This document shows positions 25,532 to 34,683 of a stretch of DNA of 64,000 bases, one piece after another. Numbering within the stretch: the stretch's first letter is position 1; every line of letters begins with the position of its first letter. Source of the DNA: JANYCG01 sp031428695 (GTDB lineage Bacteria > Pseudomonadota > Gammaproteobacteria > Burkholderiales > Burkholderiaceae_C); NCBI GenBank assembly GCA_031428695.1, contig JANOYE010000093.1, positions 4,014 through 68,013 on the forward strand, written 5' to 3'. Position numbers and translations under genes: made by a program. Under the pieces are notes generated by a model. It was not told where the DNA came from and ran no database searches. It saw nothing but the letters and a program-made list of their open reading frames with translations.

Positions 25532-25590
25532 GTCAGTTTCAAGTCAGTTGAGCGTCAGTCTGTGTTGGTTTCATGTCAGAGATGGGTCAG
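25532..25590. promoter_or_regulatory. GTCAG direct-repeat array upstream of the MFS permease
   Basis: GTCAG begins at 25532, 25543, 25554, 25575 and 25586: spacings 11, 11, 21 and 11. An 11-base period in one orientation puts each site on the same face of DNA, as in PhoB-type response-regulator boxes (TGTCA repeats 11 apart). It lies 67 bases or more upstream of the permease ATG at 25657. Binding protein unknown. Confidence 0.5.
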
Positions 25591-25656
25591 TGCTGCCACC
25601 CACAATCCAAGTCGGCCCTCAAGGTGAGGACTCATCAATTATTTGGAGACAAACCC

Positions 25657-27318
25657 ATGGCAACTTCTGCAGTAGAAGCAAGCAGGCCAATGAGCGAGAC
25701 GGAGAAAACAGTCATCTTCGCCTCCTCCCTTGGCACCGTATTCGAGTGGTATGACTTTTATCTGTTCGGTGTGATGTCGGCCATCATTGCGGCCAACTTC
25801 TTCTCCTCACTGGACGAAAGCACCCGCAACATTTTCGTGTTGTTGGCTTTTGCCGCCGGTTTCGCGGTGCGTCCGTTCGGCGCTTTGGTGTTTGGCCGCC
25901 TGGGCGACATGATCGGCCGCAAATACACCTTCCTGATCACCATCGTGATCATGGGTTTGGCGACCTTCCTGGTGGCGTTTTTGCCGACCTACCAAACGGC
26001 CGGCATCATCGCCCCGATCATGTTGATCGCCTTGCGCATGTTCCAAGGGCTCGCCTTGGGAGGCGAATACGGCGGTGCCGCAACTTATGTGGCTGAACAC
26101 GCGCCGCACGGCAGACGCGGTTATTACACCTCATTTATCCAGACCACCGCCACGATCGGACTGATGCTGGCACTGATGGTGATTTTGGGAACCCGCACCT
26201 ACTTTGGCGAAAAAGAATTCGCTGAATGGGCTTGGCGCGTGCCTTATGCCTTGTCCGGCATCTTGTTGATCATCTCCATCTGGATTCGCCTGAAGCTCAA
26301 CGAATCTCCGGCTTTCGCCAAAATGAAATCAGAGGGAAAGACCTCCAAGGCGCCGCTGTCCGAGTCTTTTGGCGAATGGAAAAACCTGAAGATCGTGATC
26401 CTGGCGTTGATCGGCTTGACCGCCGGCCAGGCTGTGGTCTGGTATACCGGCCAGTTTTACGCCCTGTTCTTCCTGCAAACCTTCCTGAAGGTCGACGGCC
26501 CGACGGCCAACGTGTTGATCGCCGTCTCGTTGATCATCGGCACACCGTTCTTCATCTTCTTCGGCACCTTGTCCGACAAGATTGGCCGCAAGCCGATCAT
26601 CATGGCCGGTTGCCTGTTGGCCATCGTCACCTATTTCCCGCTGTTCAATGCGCTGACAACCTACGCCAACCCGAAGTTGCAGGCCGCGATCCAGAAAGCC
26701 CCCGTCACGGTGGAGTCTGATGCCGCCAACTGCAACCTGATCCTGAACCTGACCGGCACCGCCAAGTTCACAACCGCTTGTGACTTGGCCCGGGTTTACC
26801 TGTCCAACGCCGGCGTGAACTACGACCTGGTGACCAAAGCAGGCGCAGTGGCAACGGTTAAAGTGGGCGACAAAGCGATTGCGGGTTACGACGCCACGGC
26901 AGCAACTGCCAAAGCCGACAAACCCCGTTTTGAGAAAGAAGTGCGCACCGCCTTGAACGACGCGGGTTATCCTGCCAAGGCCGATCCGATTGCTTTGGGT
27001 TCAAGCAACTGGTTCATGTTGGTGGGGATTTTGACCATACTGGTGATCTACGTCACCATGGTCTACGGTCCTATCGCTGCCATGCTGGTGGAGATGTTCC
27101 CGACGCGCATCCGCTACACCTCTATGAGTTTGCCTTACCATATCGGCAACGGCTGGTTCGGCGGTTTCATGCCGGCCATCGCGTTCTCAATCGTCGCGGC
27201 GCAGGGCAACATCTACAGCGGCTTGTGGTACCCGATCATCATCGCCTCCATGACTTTCGTCATCGGCATGTTGTTCGTCAAGGAAACCAAAGACATTGAC
27301 ATTTACGCCAACGACTGA
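25657..27318 (+). CDS. MHS-type MFS permease with a large extra domain
   Basis: 553 residues from the ATG at 25657 with GGAG at 25645-25648. FEWYDFYLFG, the RLGDMIGRK loop, LALGGEYGGA and DKIGRKPII mark metabolite/H+ symporters of the proline/betaine/alpha-ketoglutarate class. It has 12 predicted helices; about 130 residues (near 350-470) with Cys, Ala and Lys lie between the later helices, probably in the periplasm. Such an insertion is known in some relatives but is not explained. It may take up an organic acid. The gene is followed by a strong terminator. Confidence 0.88.
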   Translation: MATSAVEASRPMSETEKTVIFASSLGTVFEWYDFYLFGVMSAIIAANFFSSLDESTRNIFVLLAFAAGFAVRPFGALVFGRLGDMIGRKYTFLITIVIMGLATFLVAFLPTYQTAGIIAPIMLIALRMFQGLALGGEYGGAATYVAEHAPHGRRGYYTSFIQTTATIGLMLALMVILGTRTYFGEKEFAEWAWRVPYALSGILLIISIWIRLKLNESPAFAKMKSEGKTSKAPLSESFGEWKNLKIVILALIGLTAGQAVVWYTGQFYALFFLQTFLKVDGPTANVLIAVSLIIGTPFFIFFGTLSDKIGRKPIIMAGCLLAIVTYFPLFNALTTYANPKLQAAIQKAPVTVESDAANCNLILNLTGTAKFTTACDLARVYLSNAGVNYDLVTKAGAVATVKVGDKAIAGYDATAATAKADKPRFEKEVRTALNDAGYPAKADPIALGSSNWFMLVGILTILVIYVTMVYGPIAAMLVEMFPTRIRYTSMSLPYHIGNGWFGGFMPAIAFSIVAAQGNIYSGLWYPIIIASMTFVIGMLFVKETKDIDIYAND

Positions 27319-27341
27319 CATCCTGGCGCATTGACCCCTGA

Positions 27342-27369
27342 GGCCCTCCAATGCGAGGGCCTTTTTTTT
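27342..27369 (+). terminator. Rho-independent terminator after the MFS gene
   Basis: GGCCCTC (27342-27348) pairs with GAGGGCC (27355-27361) around the loop CAATGC and is followed by eight T (27362-27369). It starts 23 bases after the permease stop. Confidence 0.93.
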
Positions 27370-27383
27370 GAACTGGAGCCTGT

Positions 27384-27554
27384 ATGTGGAAACTTGTGAT
27401 TGGATTTGTGGCGTTTGCGGCGCTGGCCGTGTGGATGCTGAGCAAAGGCGGCGACATTGACATGGGCGGTGAAAAACACGAAATCAGCGTCCCGCACGCA
27501 CCCGCACCCGCGCCGATGGCGCCTGCATCGACGCCTGAAGCTGCCAAGCTTTGA
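27384..27554 (+). CDS. Small single-pass membrane protein
   Basis: 56 residues, with GGAG at 27375-27378, six bases from the ATG. The N-terminus (KLVIGFVAFAALAVWMLS) is one membrane helix; then an acidic GGDIDMGGEKH segment and a Pro/Ala-rich tail (HAPAPAPMAPASTPEAA). The length and composition fit small inner-membrane proteins of unknown role. It follows the terminator of the MFS gene, so it needs its own promoter. No domain recognised. Confidence 0.6.
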   Translation: MWKLVIGFVAFAALAVWMLSKGGDIDMGGEKHEISVPHAPAPAPMAPASTPEAAKL

Positions 27555-27635
27555 TTCCCCAGTGAAAACCAGGAAGAACCCTGTCTCGCGGTAGAAGAGC
27601 TTCTTGCTCAGTGGGTGAGCTGAACACGCGCACTT

Positions 27636-27641
27636 TATAAT
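27636..27641 (+). promoter_or_regulatory. Perfect TATAAT -10 box, possibly leaderless start
   Basis: TATAAT is five bases before the ATG at 27647. Transcription would begin close to the ATG, giving little or no 5' leader. No clear -35 box at 16-18 bases. Confidence 0.45.
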
Positions 27642-27646
27642 GCGGG

Positions 27647-28147
27647 ATGGCATTGGTAAAAACTGAAAAAGGTCGGCTAGCGCTGAAAGAGCGATCGCCG
27701 CTGCTGCATTCGCGTCAAAAATCGGCGCTGATATTGTTTAATGGCGTCAAGTCGGTCAGTGAAGTGTTGAGGCTGGTCGCTGGCTTGGGGGTGACCCAGG
27801 CCGACGTGGACCATATGGTCGCCAACGGGTTTTTGGCTGAAAACGCACCGCCGTCGCCCGCGCTTGCGGCCAATGTCCCACCTAACGCATCGGGAGTTGT
27901 TGCACCCTCCGCGTCACCTGTGGCTCTGCCGTCTGCTTCAGGTCTCATGACGAATCAACAACGTTTTGCGACAGCCTGGCCGTTGGCTACGCAATTGGTG
28001 GGCGGTCTCGGTCTGCGGGGCTTTCGCCTGAACCTTTCCATCGAATCAGCCGCCGGTTATGACGACTTGCTCGCTCTGTTTCCCAAGATTCAGGCGGCAG
28101 TTGGGGTGGAAAAGGCGGAAGCCCTTGAGCGCGCGCTTAAAGACTGA
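27647..28147 (+). CDS. Hypothetical cytoplasmic protein
   Basis: 166 residues. The N-terminal half (KTEKGRLALKERSPLLHSRQ, then LFNGVKSVSEVLRLVAG) looks like a small helical DNA- or protein-binding domain. A Pro/Ala/Ser linker (about 70-100) joins a C-terminal helical domain (about 110-166). I do not recognise the family. A -10 box lies so close to the start codon that the mRNA may lack a leader. It is not obviously linked to the following uvrA. Confidence 0.65.
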   Translation: MALVKTEKGRLALKERSPLLHSRQKSALILFNGVKSVSEVLRLVAGLGVTQADVDHMVANGFLAENAPPSPALAANVPPNASGVVAPSASPVALPSASGLMTNQQRFATAWPLATQLVGGLGLRGFRLNLSIESAAGYDDLLALFPKIQAAVGVEKAEALERALKD

Positions 28148-28170
28148 CGCGAAAGCCTGATAAGTTAGCG

Positions 28171-28209
28171 CCAAGCCAGACTCGCGCGGCCGGCCCGCGA
28201 GGGTCTTGG
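28171..28209. other. Imperfect long hairpin upstream of uvrA
   Basis: CTCGCG (28181-28186) pairs with CGCGAG (28196-28201), and CCAAG (28171-28175) with CTTGG (28205-28209), around a GC-rich loop. No T tract follows, so it is not a clear terminator. It lies 42 bases before the uvrA ATG. Confidence 0.35.
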
Positions 28210-28251
28210 TGTCCCTAGAATGTCTCTCTTCCATAGGAAAGACACTACTCC

Positions 28252-31200
28252 ATGCCTCAGGGAATCATCCGCATTCGCGGAGCGCGCCAGCACAACCTCA
28301 AGAACCTCAATCTCGACATCCGAACTGGCGAACTGACGGTGGTTACCGGGCCCAGCGGTTCGGGGAAATCAAGCCTGGTTTTTGACACCTTGTACGCCGA
28401 AGGGCAACGCCGCTACGTCGAAACGTTTTCAGCCTACGCACGCCAGTTCATGGACCGCATGGACAAACCGGCGGTGGACAAAGTCGAAGGCGTGCCGCCG
28501 GCCATCGCGATTGACCAGACTAACCCGGTGCGGTCGTCGCGCTCCACCGTGGGCACGATGACGGAGCTCAATGACCACCTCAAACTGCTGTTCGCGCGGG
28601 CCGGGGCTTTGTTTGACCGCGACACAGCGCAGGCCGTGCGGCACGACTCGCCAGAAAGCATTTATGCGGAGTTGATGGCGAAGACCGCAGGCCAGCCCGA
28701 GCTTCGTATTGCGGTGACGTTCCCAGTCGAATTGCCAGGCAGCGCCACACCGCAAGAAATTGAACAATGGCTGTCCGTGAGCGGCTTCACACGCGTGCAG
28801 GCACAGCGCGAAGTGGCCAGTGTGACGGGGCCGCGCAAGGTGCTTGACGTGGTGGCAGACCGTTTCCGCCTCGCCAACACGGAGCGCGCGCGCGTGGTTG
28901 AAGCGATTGAAGTGGCGCTCAAACACGGAAGTGGGCGAATGTCGGTCTACCCTGTGCTTGAAGACGACAACGCTCAGCCATTGATCTGGAAGTTTTCAAC
29001 CGGGCTGCACTGCGCCGACAGCGACATTCGTTACGCTGACCCGATTGCTTCGATGTTCTCATTCAACTCGGCGGTCGGGGCTTGCGAAACCTGCCGTGGT
29101 TTTGGCCGCGTAATCGGTGTTGACTACGGTTTGGTCATTCCCGACGACAAGAAGACCTTGCGCGCAGGGGCCATCAAACCCATGCAAACGCCGGCCTGGC
29201 AGGAGTGTCAGGACGACCTGATGCGCCACAGCGAGGCGGCGGGCATTCCGCGCGACACGCCCTGGTACAAACTCACGCCCGAGCACCAGCAGTGGGTCAT
29301 CAACGGCTCGCCGAACTGGAATGGCAAATGGAACCAGCACTGGTTTGGCATCAAGCGCTTCTTTGAATACCTGGAGACCAAAGCCTACAAGATGCACATC
29401 CGGGTGCTGCTCTCCAAATACCGCAGCTACACGCCGTGCCACGCCTGCGGCGGCGCCCGTTTGAAGACCGACAGCCTGTTGTGGCGCATCGGCGCAAAGA
29501 CCGACGCCGACGACGTGTTGGCGCCGGCGAAGCGCTTCATGCCCCAAGGTGTGAAATGGACGCGCGCCCAGGTTGAAGCCTTGCCCGGCCTGTGCCTGCA
29601 CGACCTGATGACCTTGCCCGTCGAACGGTTGCGCCGGTTTTTTGACCGGATGGCGGCGAGCCAAGTGCGCGCGACCAAAGATGGTGAAGCACAGGCCCTG
29701 AAGCTGTTGTTTGAAGAAATCTGCACGCGGCTCAAATACCTGTGTGACGTCGGCATTGGTTACCTCACGCTGGATCGCCAAAGCCGCACGCTGTCGGGCG
29801 GCGAGGTGCAACGCATCAACCTCACCACCGCGCTGGGCACGTCGCTGGTCAACACGCTTTTCGTGCTGGATGAGCCCAGCATCGGCCTGCATCCGCGTGA
29901 CATGAGCCGCATCATCGTTGCCATGCAGCGCCTGCGTGACGCCGGCAACACCCTGGTGGTGGTCGAACACGACCCAGCGGTGATGCTCGCTGCAGACCGC
30001 ATGATCGACATGGGCCCCGGCCCCGGCGAGCGCGGCGGGCGCATCGTGTTTGACGGCTCTACGCGTGACTTATGCAACGCCGACACCTTGACGGGCGCCT
30101 ACCTTGGCGGTCGCAAGCAAGTTGGCATGGGCTTCAAGCGGTTGGTGGCAGACAACACGCCTAGGTTGATACTTGAGGGCGCGTCCGAGCACAACCTGAA
30201 GAACGTGACGATTGAATTTCCACTCCAATGCCTGGTGTGTGTGACCGGTGTCAGCGGTTCAGGTAAATCTACGTTGATTCAGGATGTGCTGCACCCTGCC
30301 TTGGTGCGCCACTTTGGCAAGGCTACGGAAACTCCGGGTGCCCATGAGCGCTTGTTGGGGGCGGATTTCCTCGGCGAAGTGGTGTTTGTCGACCAGTCGC
30401 CCATTGGCAAGACAGCCCGCTCCAACCCGGCCAGTTACGTTGGCGCCTGGGACGCCATCCGCGAGATTTTTGCCAACGCCCCTCTGGCGCGCCAACGCGG
30501 CTACACCGCGACCAAATTCAGCTTCAACAATGGCGATGGCCGTTGCGCCATGTGCGGCGGCTCCGGCTTTGAACACATCGAGATGCAGTTCTTGAGCGAC
30601 GTGTACCTGCGTTGCCAGGATTGCGACGGTAAACGTTACCGACCCGAAATTCTCGAAGTGATGATTGAGCGGCGTTCGGCTGACACCGCCCAACTGGCGG
30701 GCATGAACGTGGCCGCCGTGCTGAATCTCACAGTGAGTGAAGCAGCCCTGGTGTTTGAAAACGACCGTGACGTGCTTCGTGCGCTGCAACCCATCATCGA
30801 CGTGGGGCTGGAATACGTCAAACTGGGCCAGCCCGTGCCCACACTCTCCGGTGGAGAATCTCAGCGCCTGAAGTTGGCTGGGTTTTTGGCGGGGGCGGCG
30901 AAAAGCGCGTCCGCCAGCAGGCAGCCGCTGGCGCGGCGCGGCACACTCTTCATGTTCGACGAGCCCACCACCGGCCTGCATTTTGATGACATTGCCAAAC
31001 TCATGCGCGCCATGCGTAAGTTGCTGGGCGCGGGCCATTCGATCATTGTCATCGAGCACAACCTGGACGTAATCCGCGCCAGCGACTGGCTGATTGATTT
31101 AGGCCCCGAAGGCGGGGACGCCGGCGGCGAGCTGGTAGCAGTCGGCACGCCGGAGGACGTGCGCCAACATCTCAGCTCACACACCGGCAAGGCGCTGCGG

Positions 31201-33978
31201 GAGTACGAGCAGGCTTTGGGGCTGGGCTCGCATGTGGCGATGGACAGTCTGGCGGTTCGACCTCCCAAGGTCAGGCCACCTGTGCTTGACGCGATCCAAA
31301 TCGTCAACGCCAAAGAACACAACCTCAAGTCACTTAGCGTCAACATCCCGCGCGGCAAGTTCAACGTGATCACGGGAGTCAGCGGCTCTGGCAAATCAAC
31401 GCTGGCGTTTGACATTTTGTTCAACGAAGGCCAGCGCCGCTACCTTGAATCGCTCAACGCCTATGCCCGCAGCATCGTGCAGCCAGCCGGTCGGCCCGAG
31501 GTGGACGCGGTGTACGGCATCCCCCCCACCGTGGCGATTGAGCAGCGCCTCTCGCGCGGCGGGCGCAAGAGCACGGTCGGCACCACCACCGAGGTGTGGC
31601 ATTTCCTGCGCTTGTTGTTTGTGAAGCTCGGCACACAACACTGCGTGAATGACGGCGCGGCAGTCGCCCCGCAAACGCCTGACAGCATTGCCGCGCAATT
31701 GCTCAAAACCTACCGGGGCCAACACATCGGCTTGTTGGCGCCCTTGGTGATGAACCGCAAAGGCGTTTACACCGAGCTGGCCGACTGGGCGCGCCCGCGC
31801 GGCTTCACCCATTTGCGGGTGGATGGCAACTTTTTGCCGACCACCCAATTCCCGCGCATCGACCGCTTCAAAGAGCACACCATCGAGCTGCCGGTGATGA
31901 GCCTGGATGTGTTGCCCGAGCGCGAATCGCGCCTGCGCGAAGCGTTGGCGCAGGCGCTCACCCACGGCAAAGGTGTGGTGCATGTGTTGAGCGAGCTGGC
32001 CGGTTTGAAAGAAGCCATGCGGGACGTTGCATCAACAGCAGGCATCGGCAAGCTCGAAGTGTTCTCAACCACCCGCGCCTGCCCAGTCTGCGCCACCTCC
32101 TATGCCGAGCTTGACCCGCGTCTTTTCTCCTACAACAGCAAACACGGCTGGTGCAAGGAATGTGTGGGCACGGGTGTGCGCCTCACCAAAGAACAACGCA
32201 AGGCGCTGGACGACTCGGTGCAGTCAGACGACACCTCAGGCCGCGAAAAGACCTTTGGCGAGCCCGAGCTGGACGACGTGGCCGATGCCGCTTGCGCAGT
32301 CTGCCTGGGCACACGGCTGAACCCAACCGCCCGCGCCGTGAAATTCACCGGCGTCGGCATCACCGAACTGGCGCGCATGAGTGTGACCGACATTCGCCAA
32401 TGGGTTGCAGCGTTGCAAACCCAAGGCAAACTCAGCCAGCGTGAGACCGACATCGCCCGTGACTTGATTCCCGAGATCAAAAGCCGCCTTGAGTTTTTGG
32501 AGGAGGTGGGCCTGGGCTACCTCACGCTGGATCGCGGCGCGCCTACCTTAAGCGGCGGCGAAGCGCAACGCATCCGCCTGGCGGCGCAACTGGGCAGCAA
32601 TTTGCAGGGTGTGTGTTACGTGCTTGACGAACCGACGATTGGCCTGCACGCGCGCGACAACGCCATCCTGCTGGGCGCCTTGAAAAATCTCAGCGACAAG
32701 GGCAATACCCTGGTGGTTGTGGAGCATGACGAGGAGACCATTCGCGCGGCCACCCACATCATCGATATTGGGCCCAGCGCCGGCAAACGCGGCGGCCAAT
32801 TGGTGGCCGAAGGCTCGGTGAAAGACATTCAAAAGGCCAAGAACTCGCAAACTGGCCGCTACCTGCTCCATGCGATGAAACACCCGGTGCAGGCGCGGCG
32901 GGTGATGGCCAAGCCAGACTGGTTGACGGTGGCTGCTGCCAGCTTGAACAACCTGCAATCCGTCACCGCGCAAATCCCGTTGGGTCGCCTGGTTGCCATC
33001 ACCGGCGTCAGCGGTTCCGGCAAATCCACCTTGGCGCGCGATGTGATGCTGGCCAACGTGCAACGGGCCGTGCAAAAGCGCAGCACGAAAGCCGGGCGCG
33101 ACGCCTTGGCAGCGGGTGAAAACATCGCCTGGACGGGTTGTGCCAGCGTCACCGGCTTTGAAATAGTTGACCGGGTGCTCGAAGTGGACCAAACTCCGAT
33201 CGGCAAAACGCCGCGCAGTTGTCCCGCCACCTACATCGGGTTTTGGGACATCATCCGCAGGCTGTTCGCCGACACACTGGAAGCCAAAGCGCGCGGTTAC
33301 GCGGCGAACCGCTTCAGTTTCAACACCGGGGACGGCCGCTGCGCCGGTTGTGAAGGCCAGGGCATCCGCACCGTGGCGATGAGTTTTCTGCCCGACGTGA
33401 AAGTGCTGTGTGAAACCTGCAAAGGCGCGCGCTTCAACCCGGAGACGCTGGCCGTCACCTGGCGCGGCAAAAATATTGGCGACGTGTTGCAGATGGAGGT
33501 CGATGAGGCGGTGGAATTTTTTGCCGCCATGCCCGCCATCAGCCACCCGGTGCAATTGCTCAAAGATGTCGGCCTGGGGTATTTGACGCTCGGCCAGCCG
33601 TCGCCCACCTTGAGCGGCGGCGAAGCCCAGCGCATCAAACTGGTGACCGAGCTTTCCAAAGTGCGCGACGACATCACCCGGCGTGGCCAAAAGCCGCCCC
33701 ACACCTTGTACGTGCTGGATGAACCTACGGTGGGCCTGCACATGGCCGATGTCGAAAAACTCATTCGCGTGTTGCACCGCCTGGTTGATGGCGGGCACAG
33801 CGTGGTGGTGATCGAACACGACCTGGACGTGATCGCCGAGGCCGATTGGGTCATCGACCTGGGCCCCGAAGGCGGCGACGGCGGCGGCCGCATCGTCGCA
33901 GCGGCCACCCCTGAGGGTGTCGTGGCCCGGAGCACCCACACTGGGCAGGCGCTCAAGGCGGTGTTGGCGCGGGCTTAA
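28252..33978 (+). CDS. Double-length UvrA-type excinuclease subunit A
   Basis: 1908 residues, about twice the usual 940-1000 of UvrA. It has four Walker A motifs (K39, K672, K1048, K1591), each in GxSGSGKS, four LSGGE signatures and four Walker B segments (VLDEPSIGLH, MFDEPTTGLH, VLDEPTIGLH, VLDEPTVGLH). CxxC zinc-finger pairs occur in both halves (CETCRG, CHACGG, CAMCGG, CQDCDG, CPVCAT, CKECVG, CAGCEG, CETCKG). The two halves resemble each other, so the protein is a tandem UvrA. UvrA binds damaged DNA with UvrB. A single-chain dimer is the likely meaning; long UvrAs are known in related genera. Whether it replaces or supplements normal UvrA is unknown. Confidence 0.9.
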   Translation: MPQGIIRIRGARQHNLKNLNLDIRTGELTVVTGPSGSGKSSLVFDTLYAEGQRRYVETFSAYARQFMDRMDKPAVDKVEGVPPAIAIDQTNPVRSSRSTVGTMTELNDHLKLLFARAGALFDRDTAQAVRHDSPESIYAELMAKTAGQPELRIAVTFPVELPGSATPQEIEQWLSVSGFTRVQAQREVASVTGPRKVLDVVADRFRLANTERARVVEAIEVALKHGSGRMSVYPVLEDDNAQPLIWKFSTGLHCADSDIRYADPIASMFSFNSAVGACETCRGFGRVIGVDYGLVIPDDKKTLRAGAIKPMQTPAWQECQDDLMRHSEAAGIPRDTPWYKLTPEHQQWVINGSPNWNGKWNQHWFGIKRFFEYLETKAYKMHIRVLLSKYRSYTPCHACGGARLKTDSLLWRIGAKTDADDVLAPAKRFMPQGVKWTRAQVEALPGLCLHDLMTLPVERLRRFFDRMAASQVRATKDGEAQALKLLFEEICTRLKYLCDVGIGYLTLDRQSRTLSGGEVQRINLTTALGTSLVNTLFVLDEPSIGLHPRDMSRIIVAMQRLRDAGNTLVVVEHDPAVMLAADRMIDMGPGPGERGGRIVFDGSTRDLCNADTLTGAYLGGRKQVGMGFKRLVADNTPRLILEGASEHNLKNVTIEFPLQCLVCVTGVSGSGKSTLIQDVLHPALVRHFGKATETPGAHERLLGADFLGEVVFVDQSPIGKTARSNPASYVGAWDAIREIFANAPLARQRGYTATKFSFNNGDGRCAMCGGSGFEHIEMQFLSDVYLRCQDCDGKRYRPEILEVMIERRSADTAQLAGMNVAAVLNLTVSEAALVFENDRDVLRALQPIIDVGLEYVKLGQPVPTLSGGESQRLKLAGFLAGAAKSASASRQPLARRGTLFMFDEPTTGLHFDDIAKLMRAMRKLLGAGHSIIVIEHNLDVIRASDWLIDLGPEGGDAGGELVAVGTPEDVRQHLSSHTGKALREYEQALGLGSHVAMDSLAVRPPKVRPPVLDAIQIVNAKEHNLKSLSVNIPRGKFNVITGVSGSGKSTLAFDILFNEGQRRYLESLNAYARSIVQPAGRPEVDAVYGIPPTVAIEQRLSRGGRKSTVGTTTEVWHFLRLLFVKLGTQHCVNDGAAVAPQTPDSIAAQLLKTYRGQHIGLLAPLVMNRKGVYTELADWARPRGFTHLRVDGNFLPTTQFPRIDRFKEHTIELPVMSLDVLPERESRLREALAQALTHGKGVVHVLSELAGLKEAMRDVASTAGIGKLEVFSTTRACPVCATSYAELDPRLFSYNSKHGWCKECVGTGVRLTKEQRKALDDSVQSDDTSGREKTFGEPELDDVADAACAVCLGTRLNPTARAVKFTGVGITELARMSVTDIRQWVAALQTQGKLSQRETDIARDLIPEIKSRLEFLEEVGLGYLTLDRGAPTLSGGEAQRIRLAAQLGSNLQGVCYVLDEPTIGLHARDNAILLGALKNLSDKGNTLVVVEHDEETIRAATHIIDIGPSAGKRGGQLVAEGSVKDIQKAKNSQTGRYLLHAMKHPVQARRVMAKPDWLTVAAASLNNLQSVTAQIPLGRLVAITGVSGSGKSTLARDVMLANVQRAVQKRSTKAGRDALAAGENIAWTGCASVTGFEIVDRVLEVDQTPIGKTPRSCPATYIGFWDIIRRLFADTLEAKARGYAANRFSFNTGDGRCAGCEGQGIRTVAMSFLPDVKVLCETCKGARFNPETLAVTWRGKNIGDVLQMEVDEAVEFFAAMPAISHPVQLLKDVGLGYLTLGQPSPTLSGGEAQRIKLVTELSKVRDDITRRGQKPPHTLYVLDEPTVGLHMADVEKLIRVLHRLVDGGHSVVVIEHDLDVIAEADWVIDLGPEGGDGGGRIVAAATPEGVVARSTHTGQALKAVLARA

Positions 33979-34104
33979 ATTCCTGGCGGGTTTTTAGGCC
34001 TGCAAGCAAATTTGACGCGGAGTAAAGTCAAGATATTCAGAGCGTCTAAAATTGCGTTTAGTATAAATTGTTGTTTATTTTGTGACTCTTTAAAAGTCTA
34101 ATTT

Positions 34105-34146
34105 AATTTAAATAATGTAGCAAATACTTGAAAAAATACGTGACTT
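34105..34146 (+). repeat. 42-bp dispersed repeat, copy 5 (before the cupin)
   Basis: TAGCAAATACTTGAAAAAAT begins at 34118, ending CGTGACTT at 34146. Its 29-base core matches copy 2 at 26 of 29 positions. It lies about 40 bases upstream of the likely cupin start, in an AT-rich gap of about 200 bases after uvrA. A possible decayed copy lies at 34059-34088. Confidence 0.7.
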
Positions 34147-34186
34147 ACCTTGCTTTCAATTAGCTAAAAAATTTAGGAGAATAGTT

Positions 34187-34675
34187 ATTTTTAATCCACC
34201 TGACTCTGCGCCAGACTCTCATTGGAAACATGGTGGAGTGCGCGTCATTCCAGGCAACAACCTGGACGGCAACACGGCCCAAACCCCAGGCATGGACCGC
34301 AAGGCGGCGATCAATTTCGCCCGCGTCGGCGCGCAAAAACTCTGGGCAGGCACGGTCACCATTCACGCCAACGCCAAAACCGGCGCGCACCACCATGGCC
34401 ATTTGGAGAGCGTGATCTACGTTGTCAAAGGGCGTGCCCGCATGCGTTGGGGCGACGCCCTTGAGTTTGTCGCAGAAGCCGGGCCTGGCGACTTCATTTA
34501 CGTGCCGCCCTACGTGCCGCACCAGGAGATCAACGCCAGCCCCACTGAAGCGCTTGAATGCGTGTTGTGCCGCAGTGACGGCGAGGCAGTGGCGGTCAAT
34601 TTGGCCATCGCGCCTATTGAAAATCCGGAACAGGTGTTGTGGATTGATCCGACCCACCCGCACGGCGGCGTATGA
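34187..34675 (+). CDS. Cupin-domain protein with a possible ATT start
   Basis: A single cupin barrel: HHHGHLESVIYVVKG carries metal-binding His residues and GPGDFIYVPPYVPHQE the second motif. Homology appears to begin upstream of the first usable canonical codon (GTG 34238): the in-frame stretch NPPDSAPDSHWKHGGVRVIP fits the family. No ATG, GTG or TTG occurs in that frame between 34118 and 34238. AGGAG at 34175-34179 is seven bases before ATT at 34187. The start is therefore uncertain: 162 residues from ATT, or 145 from GTG. A repeat just upstream may have removed the native start. Function unknown. Confidence 0.7.
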   Translation: MFNPPDSAPDSHWKHGGVRVIPGNNLDGNTAQTPGMDRKAAINFARVGAQKLWAGTVTIHANAKTGAHHHGHLESVIYVVKGRARMRWGDALEFVAEAGPGDFIYVPPYVPHQEINASPTEALECVLCRSDGEAVAVNLAIAPIENPEQVLWIDPTHPHGGV

Positions 34676-34683
34676 GTGTTGAG

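Noticed and set aside
28171..28209. Hairpin before uvrA as a terminator
   Set aside because: No T tract follows; kept only as an unexplained hairpin.
34059..34088. Possible decayed repeat copy after uvrA
   Set aside because: It resembles TAG...GTGACT with a one-base shift, but the match is too weak to count.
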